Assembly (NCBI GenBank): GCA_023387695.1
Contig: JAEWHT010000030.1
Location: 1 to 10,489 of the forward strand
Length of the DNA stretch: 10,489 nucleotides
DNA from: Pseudomonadota bacterium
GTDB taxonomy: Bacteria > Pseudomonadota > Alphaproteobacteria > Rhizobiales > Xanthobacteraceae
Reading direction: 5' to 3'
A model generated the notes under the pieces. It was not told the origin of the DNA. It saw only the letters and a list, made by a program, of their open reading frames with translations, and ran no database searches. Positions 6,516 through 10,489 of this stretch are shown here, one piece after another. Position numbers and translations under genes: made by a program. Numbering within the stretch: the stretch's first letter is position 1; each line of letters starts with the position of its first letter.

Positions 6516-7628
6516 ATGATCACCGCAACCAAGGCCCTTATTGCGTTCTGTCTGCTGGCGGTGGCCGGCACCGTGATGGTGATTGGCCCCACCGAGCTGC
6601 GCCATATGCTGTCAGGCGGGAAGAGCACCGAGGTCGCCGCGGTCGCAAAGCCGGAGGCCAAGGTTGAGCCGAAGCCCGAAATGAAGGCTGAGGCTAAGGT
6701 CGAGCCAAAGCCTGAAATGAAGGCCGAGGCAAAGGTCGAACCCAAGGTCGAGCCCAAAACAGAAGCCAAGGCAGAAGCCAAAGCAGAACCGAAGGCCGAC
6801 GAACCGAAGCTGGCCGTGGTTGCACCGCCCGCGCCGTCCGCCTCGCCTGCGCCGGCCGACGCGCCGAAGGCGGGTGCCCTGGCCGAGACCCAGAAGCAGG
6901 TCGCGGCGCTGGCCGATATCGCGCCGGCCAAGCCGCAGCCGCCCGTTGCGGACACCGGTCCCCGCTTCGACGTGGCGCGGGTCGATGATCATGGCGAGGC
7001 GGCGGTGATCGCGGGCCGAGCTGTGCCGGGTTCGAAGGTCGAACTGCTGCGCGACGGCCAGCCGCTCGACAGCGTGGTCGCCGATGCGTCCGGTCAGTTC
7101 GTGATGACCCCGCCAAAGCTTCCCTCAGGCAGCTATGAGCTGGCGCTGCGCTCCAAGGCGCCGGATGGCACTGTCACGCAATCCAGCCGCACCATGCCGG
7201 TCACGGTCGCGGAAGTCGCGCCGCCACCCCCGCCAGCACCGCGTGTCACAGCCGCCGCGAAGCCAGAGGCTAAGCCCGAAGCAAAGCCAGACGATGTCGT
7301 CGCGTCGCTACCGGCGCCGCGCCTGGCCGCGACATCAGCAGCCCGGCCCCGCGCGATGGGCGCGCCCAAGCCGAGAGCCATGGCGAGAGTGCCTGCCACG
7401 GACACGACGGTTGCATCCGCTTCGCCCGCGGAAGTCCTCAACACACCGGCTGAGGCCGGCGGCAGCCGCGTGATTTCCCGCGGTGACAGCCTCTGGGCCC
7501 TGAGTCGTCTCGCCTATGGCGATGGCGCCCGCTACGCGGTGATCTTCAACGCCAACCGCGAAAAGATCAAAAATCCCAACTTGATTTATCCCGGCCAGAC
7601 CGTGCTGGTGCCGCAAAAGGCGCAGTGA
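6516..7628 (+). CDS. Membrane-anchored LysM peptidoglycan-binding protein
   Basis: A 370-residue envelope protein likely to tether the inner membrane to peptidoglycan. An N-terminal hydrophobic helix (about 7-24, ALIAFCLLAVAGTVMVIG) lacks an obvious cleavage site and probably acts as an anchor. Residues about 45-98 are a Lys/Glu/Pro/Ala-rich spacer with two tandem 12-residue repeats EPKPEMKAEAKV (51-62 and 63-74). A second Ala/Pro-rich linker follows. Residues about 150-232 look like a small Ig-like beta domain (VIAGRAVPGSKVELLRDGQP, then SGSYELALRSKAPDGTV). Another Pro/Ala-rich linker (about 235-315) leads to a C-terminal LysM domain (318-366: SRVISRGDSLWALSRLAYGD, ending NLIYPGQTVLVP). The start is ATG at 6516 with only a weak Shine-Dalgarno (GAAG). 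It is divergent from the secreted-protein gene and followed by a palindromic repeat. No catalytic domain is present. The domain calls are firm for LysM and tentative for the Ig-like part. Confidence 0.92.
   Translation: MITATKALIAFCLLAVAGTVMVIGPTELRHMLSGGKSTEVAAVAKPEAKVEPKPEMKAEAKVEPKPEMKAEAKVEPKVEPKTEAKAEAKAEPKADEPKLAVVAPPAPSASPAPADAPKAGALAETQKQVAALADIAPAKPQPPVADTGPRFDVARVDDHGEAAVIAGRAVPGSKVELLRDGQPLDSVVADASGQFVMTPPKLPSGSYELALRSKAPDGTVTQSSRTMPVTVAEVAPPPPPAPRVTAAAKPEAKPEAKPDDVVASLPAPRLAATSAARPRAMGAPKPRAMARVPATDTTVASASPAEVLNTPAEAGGSRVISRGDSLWALSRLAYGDGARYAVIFNANREKIKNPNLIYPGQTVLVPQKAQ
6666..6737 (+). repeat. Tandem 36-base coding repeat in the LysM spacer
   Basis: Two adjacent 36-base units (6666-6701 and 6702-6737) encode the identical 12 residues EPKPEMKAEAKV with only synonymous third-position differences. 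Degenerate EPK/EAK units continue to about 6800. The units keep frame, so copy-number change would alter spacer length without breaking the protein. Confidence 0.8.
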
Positions 7629-7631
7629 GGT

Positions 7632-7739
7632 CGTCATTCCGGGGCGTCGCGTGGCGACGAGCCCGGAATCCATCGAGCGCCAGCGATGGTGGATCAATGG
7701 ATTCCGGGCTCGCGCCAAGGGGCGCGCCCCGGAATGACG
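7632..7739. repeat. Composite palindromic repeat, two inverted REP-like units
   Basis: Outer arms CGTCATTCCGGGGCG (7632-7646) and CGCCCCGGAATGACG (7725-7739) are perfect 15-base inverses. Inner arms CGAGCCCGGAATCCAT (7658-7673) and its inverse (7697-7712) match over 16 bases. Each half is also a hairpin by itself. Left half: ATTCCGGG 7636-7643 with CCCGGAAT 7662-7669, and CGTCGC 7645-7650 with GCGACG 7654-7659. Right half: ATTCCGGG 7701-7708 with CCCGGAAT 7728-7735, and CGCGCC 7711-7716 with GGCGCG 7721-7726. So it can fold as two hairpins or as one long cruciform. From memory, palindromes with CATTCCGGGGCG ends are dispersed in bradyrhizobial genomes. It lies just after the LysM stop, where it could act as a terminator or mRNA-stabilising structure. 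Confidence 0.85.
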
Positions 7740-7809
7740 GGCTAGAGCGAGCGGAACATTTGATTCCCCCGCGCGTCTTCTTCCTGCGACGCGATGCGTG
7801 CTTGGCGCT

Positions 7810-7818
7810 GGAGGAGGG
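7810..7818 (+). promoter_or_regulatory. Shine-Dalgarno that decides the start of the Spy-like gene
   Basis: GGAGGAGGG at 7810-7818 is the strongest ribosome binding site in the window and lies 7 bases before GTG at 7826. The ATG at 7844 in the same frame is 25 bases away, too far for this site. Starts further upstream would translate the palindromic repeat. Confidence 0.6.
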
Positions 7819-7825
7819 CCAACAG

Positions 7826-9115
7826 GTGGTCGGCTCGTCTGTCATGTCGAGATCACGGTTGGGATTGGCGCTGGCCGGCGCCGTCCTGGTGTGTCTGGCA
7901 GTGTTGCTGCCGGATCCGGCCCAGGCGCAGTTCGGAATACGCGGTGGGCCGCTCGGCGTGGCACGTTTTGCGGTCGGTCACGTCATCGGTCTGGCGCGAT
8001 TGCGTCACGGCCGGATGGCCGTGCGCGGCGGTCGCACCCGTGACGCCGCGTTGAGGTCGCAGGATCCGCGCGGCGCCGAGGGTGGTCAGGCTGCAAATCC
8101 CACCATCATGCGTGCGGCAATAACGGCGCAGGCCGCGCTGTCGGGTTGGCACGGTGGCCGTCGTCCGCAGGGCTGGTGGCGTCATCCCGACGGCAGCTAT
8201 GGCTGGATCGGTCCGGTGTTCTGGCCGTTCGCGCATGACGATCTCGCCACTGCGATCATCTTCGGCGACACCACCAGCCTCTCGCTCTATGGCTATGGCG
8301 ATATCTATGCCGCGATCTTCGCGCCCTATGCCGCACCCGAGCTTGCCGCCTACACGGCACCTCAGGGTCGTCGCGGACGACGAGTTCCGTCGATGGAAGC
8401 CGTCTGCGACAGCAGCGACACCGGCGGTTTGCCCGTCGATGGGATCGCCGACATGGTGCAACCAAACGAGATGCAACGCACCGCGCTCGACGATCTCAAC
8501 ACCGCCTGGTCGTCTGCGCGCGACACCATCCGCGCCGCGTGCCCGGCGGAGGCGTCGATGACGGCGCCCGAGCGGCTCGGCGTGATGCAAGCCCGCCTGG
8601 ATGCGATGATCAAGGCCACGGATGCAATCGCGCCGGCATTGGAAAAATTCGTCGGTCTCCTCGATGACAACCAGAAAGCAAGATTGGAGTCGCTGGCGAA
8701 GGAACGGCGCGCGGTGCTCGCATCAGCGCAGCACAAGGATGCGCAGGCGGCCGCAGCCTGCGATCCCAGTTACGATCCCCGCTATGATGTGCAGGCCCAG
8801 CGTCAATACGAGCAACTCGTGCACCAGCAATGGCCCGCCGCCGACATTGCCAACACGCTCAAGCTCGACGACACCGGCCGCGCCCGGCTCGACGTCCTCC
8901 AGGATACGACGCTGCGGACCATGGAGACGCTGAGCGCATGCCCGATGAAAGCCGAAGCAACACCGCAAGCTCGTCTCGCCGCCGTGAGGGCGCGGCTGCA
9001 GACGATGCAGCAGGCGGTCGGTGGCGTCGCCGATGCGCTCGATGATTTCGAAGCGGATCTGAGCGACGCGCAGAAGGCGGGGTTTGAGGCGATGGGACCA
9101 AAGCGGGCGATGTGA
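7826..9115 (+). CDS. Exported protein with two tandem Spy/LTXXQ-like repeats
   Basis: A 429-residue periplasmic protein related to the Spy/CpxP (LTXXQ) chaperone-like family. The start is taken as GTG 7826 because of the GGAGGAGGG site 7 bases before it; ATG 7844 (423 residues) is the alternative. The frame is open back to 7625, but that part only translates the palindromic repeat. Signal peptide: core LGLALAGAVLVCLAVLLP, cleavage after about residue 34 (AQA-Q). Residues about 95-175 are Trp/Tyr/Gly-rich (GWWRHPDGSYGWIGPVFWPF). Two related helical repeats follow, about 219-290 and 353-423. Each has an L-D start, a Cys-Pro, a (T)P-x-x-RL segment and an L-x-D-x-QKA end (LLDDNQKARLESL and LSDAQKAGFEAM). 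Mature cysteines sit at about 194, 239, 312 and 372, so disulphides are possible. It is separated from the LysM gene by the palindrome and may have its own promoter. Chaperone activity is inferred from the family only. Confidence 0.88.
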   Translation: MVGSSVMSRSRLGLALAGAVLVCLAVLLPDPAQAQFGIRGGPLGVARFAVGHVIGLARLRHGRMAVRGGRTRDAALRSQDPRGAEGGQAANPTIMRAAITAQAALSGWHGGRRPQGWWRHPDGSYGWIGPVFWPFAHDDLATAIIFGDTTSLSLYGYGDIYAAIFAPYAAPELAAYTAPQGRRGRRVPSMEAVCDSSDTGGLPVDGIADMVQPNEMQRTALDDLNTAWSSARDTIRAACPAEASMTAPERLGVMQARLDAMIKATDAIAPALEKFVGLLDDNQKARLESLAKERRAVLASAQHKDAQAAAACDPSYDPRYDVQAQRQYEQLVHQQWPAADIANTLKLDDTGRARLDVLQDTTLRTMETLSACPMKAEATPQARLAAVRARLQTMQQAVGGVADALDDFEADLSDAQKAGFEAMGPKRAM

Positions 9116-9163
9116 GCACCCACACGCCCAATCCACCTTCATATCCTTGAAGTCGAGCCGATC

Positions 9164-9280
9164 GTGCCACTATGCCGGTGTTTTGCCCGACGCGTCAGGA
9201 AAATTTCGTGAAATCCGTAGTGACAGCGAAAGTCGCTATTAGCCCCGCCCGCTGCCTACTGTGCATGGGGTTGTTTTCGA
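9164..9280. repeat. Suspected dispersed intergenic repeat
   Basis: This stretch fills most of the 181-base gap between two convergent genes. It contains conserved-looking blocks GTGCCACTATGCCGGTGTTT (9164-9183), TTGCCCGACGCGTCA (9183-9197), AAATCCGTAGTGAC (9211-9224) and GCATGGGGTTGTTTTCGA (9263-9280). I recall similar block strings recurring between genes in Bradyrhizobium genomes, often miscalled as short ORFs, but I could not search for copies. A small inverted repeat AGCGA-AAG-TCGCT lies at 9225-9237. It may be a remnant mobile element, a conserved small RNA or a structural repeat. No U-rich terminator is evident. Confidence 0.4.
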
Positions 9281-9296
9281 GTTTTGAGTCGGGGAG

Positions 9297-10489
9297 CTAC
9301 CCGCTCGCCCGTGCGGCGGTCGCATCGACGACGGTCTCCTCGTCTCGCCAGGAGAGGATCTCCATCGCCAGCACGGGATGATTGAAGCCCTTGAGCGTGA
9401 GATCGTCGAGTGCACGGGCCTCGACGTGAGCTTCGACCATGCCGTAGACGCGGCGGCTGACCACGATCTGGTCGGCCTTGGCCTCGCTGCACAGGCGGGA
9501 GGCGAGGTTGGTAACGCTGCCGATCGCGGCATATTCCAGCCGCTGCTCGAAGCCGACCTGGCCGAGCGTGGCGTAGCCGAGCGCAATGCCGATGCCGAAG
9601 CCGAGGCTATGCCCGCGGTTGCGCCAGCGCTCGGTCAGGGGACCGATGGTGTCGCGCATTTCGACGGCCATCTTCACGGCGCGCGCGGTGTGGTCCTCGA
9701 ACTGGATCGGCGCGTTGAACAGGATCATCACGCCGTCGCCGGCATATTTGTCCAGCGTCCCCTCATATTTGAAGATCAGCTTGCCAAGGGCGGCGTGATA
9801 CTCCCGCAGCACGTTCATCGCCTCTTCCGGCTCGGTCGCTTCGGTGAACGCGGTGAAGCCGCGGAGGTCGCAGAACACGACCGTGACCTCGCGGCGCTGG
9901 CTGGTCAGCAGGCCTTCCGGACTGTCGGAGGAGGCGATTAGCTGCGCCACCTGCGGCGCCAGGAAGCGCTCCAGCTTGCGGATGCGCTCGATCTCTGTGA
10001 GCTGGGTCTCGACGCGTTCCTCCAGCGACTTGTTCCAGTCCTTCAGCTGCTCGGTCTGCTGCGTGAGCTTGTCGGCCTGGGCACGTACGGTCTCGTTCGC
10101 GGTCTCCAGCGCATGGCTCTTGTGGTCGACCTCAGTGAACAGCCGCGCATTGCGCATCGCCAGCACCGCCTGGTTGGCGAAGGTGCGCATGAGGCCAGTC
10201 AGGCTGCCCGCGAACGCACCGCTTGAGCGCCGCAGCACCACCAGCGATCCCAGCGTGCCCTGCTGGTCGACCAGCGGCACCACCAGCACCGCATGGAAGC
10301 CGGCATTGATCGCGACATCCCGCAGCGGCCCCTCGGCGGCCTGGTCGAGATCGGCAACCGCAATCGGCTCGCCGGTTTTGGCGGCATAGCCGAGCACGGT
10401 CTCGTCCTCACCTATGGCGAGGTGCGCCCCGTCCGCCGATTTGTCGATGCCGTCAGCCTCGATCATGTCAAAGCGGCGTTGGTCAGCGT
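9297..10489 (-). CDS. GAF-coiled-coil class III nucleotide cyclase (5' end outside window)
   Basis: Probable adenylate cyclase making cAMP, controlled by a GAF domain. The frame stays open beyond the Met at 10466 to the right edge (a further DQRRFD-type segment), so the N-terminus is missing. Numbered from that Met, a GAF domain covers about 1-110 (GYAAKTGEPIAVADL, FHAVLVVPLVDQQGTLGSLV), a signalling coiled coil about 110-168, and the cyclase domain about 190-370. Metal-binding aspartates are Asp200 (VVFCDLRGFTAF) and Asp244 (KYAGDGVMILFNAP). The base-contacting Lys240 is present, as are Asn320 and Arg324 (IGSVTNLASRLC) for the transition state. The second base-selecting position, usually Asp, is Ser317. 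No membrane segment is seen in the visible part. The end is TAG at 9297-9299. It converges on the Spy-like gene across a 181-base gap. Adenylate rather than guanylate activity is likely but not certain because of Ser317. Confidence 0.93.
   Translation of the reverse strand, partial: ADQRRFDMIEADGIDKSADGAHLAIGEDETVLGYAAKTGEPIAVADLDQAAEGPLRDVAINAGFHAVLVVPLVDQQGTLGSLVVLRRSSGAFAGSLTGLMRTFANQAVLAMRNARLFTEVDHKSHALETANETVRAQADKLTQQTEQLKDWNKSLEERVETQLTEIERIRKLERFLAPQVAQLIASSDSPEGLLTSQRREVTVVFCDLRGFTAFTEATEPEEAMNVLREYHAALGKLIFKYEGTLDKYAGDGVMILFNAPIQFEDHTARAVKMAVEMRDTIGPLTERWRNRGHSLGFGIGIALGYATLGQVGFEQRLEYAAIGSVTNLASRLCSEAKADQIVVSRRVYGMVEAHVEARALDDLTLKGFNHPVLAMEILSWRDEETVVDATAARASG

Noticed and set aside
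9137..9152. Inverted repeat CTTCA...TGAAG after the Spy-like gene
   Set aside because: A five-pair AT-containing stem without a U-run is expected by chance and does not support a terminator.
9172..9381. A 69-codon plus-strand open frame overlapping the cyclase 3' end
   Set aside because: It begins in the suspected dispersed repeat, has no convincing ribosome site, and continues into the antisense of the cyclase gene.

Overview
This is a GC-rich stretch of alphaproteobacterial chromosome. It most resembles Bradyrhizobium or a close relative in the Nitrobacteraceae. That placement is an inference from four things: the codon usage, the protein families (a lone ABC_sub_bind protein, a duplicated Spy/LTXXQ protein, GAF-linked kinases and cyclases), a REP-like palindromic element of a type common in that group, and a second intergenic segment that looks like a dispersed repeat. 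No tRNA, rRNA, CRISPR array, phage gene or insertion sequence was seen, and no gap between genes exceeds 300 bases.

Layout. Left part, plus strand (1-2775): the 3' part of a GAF-HisKA-HATPase sensor kinase, a single-domain response regulator overlapping it by 4 bases, and an ABC-type solute-binding protein 18 bases later. These three look like one operon. Centre, minus strand (2804-6325): a secreted protein of unknown function followed downstream by a large membrane-bound CACHE-PAS-GGDEF-EAL protein, convergent with the first operon. Then, plus strand (6516-9115): a membrane-anchored LysM protein and an exported protein with two tandem Spy/LTXXQ-like repeats, separated by a 108-base composite palindrome. 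Right end, minus strand (9297 to the edge): a GAF-coiled-coil-class III nucleotide cyclase whose N-terminus lies outside the window.

How the genes fit together. Three signalling outputs sit within 10 kb: phosphotransfer (kinase and receiver), c-di-GMP turnover (GGDEF-EAL) and probably cAMP (class III cyclase). The kinase and the cyclase share a recognisably similar GAF exit helix and coiled-coil linker. The solute-binding protein has no permease or ATPase beside it, so a sensory role with the two-component pair is plausible but unproven. The LysM and Spy-like proteins belong to the periplasm or cell wall and form a separate envelope-related pair.

Most of the window is ordinary chromosomal regulation. 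No clear new multi-gene system was found. The points most worth a second look are the lone binding protein in the kinase operon, the REP-like composite palindrome, the hairpin leader before the secreted protein, the duplicated Spy-like domain and the suspected dispersed repeat at 9164-9280.
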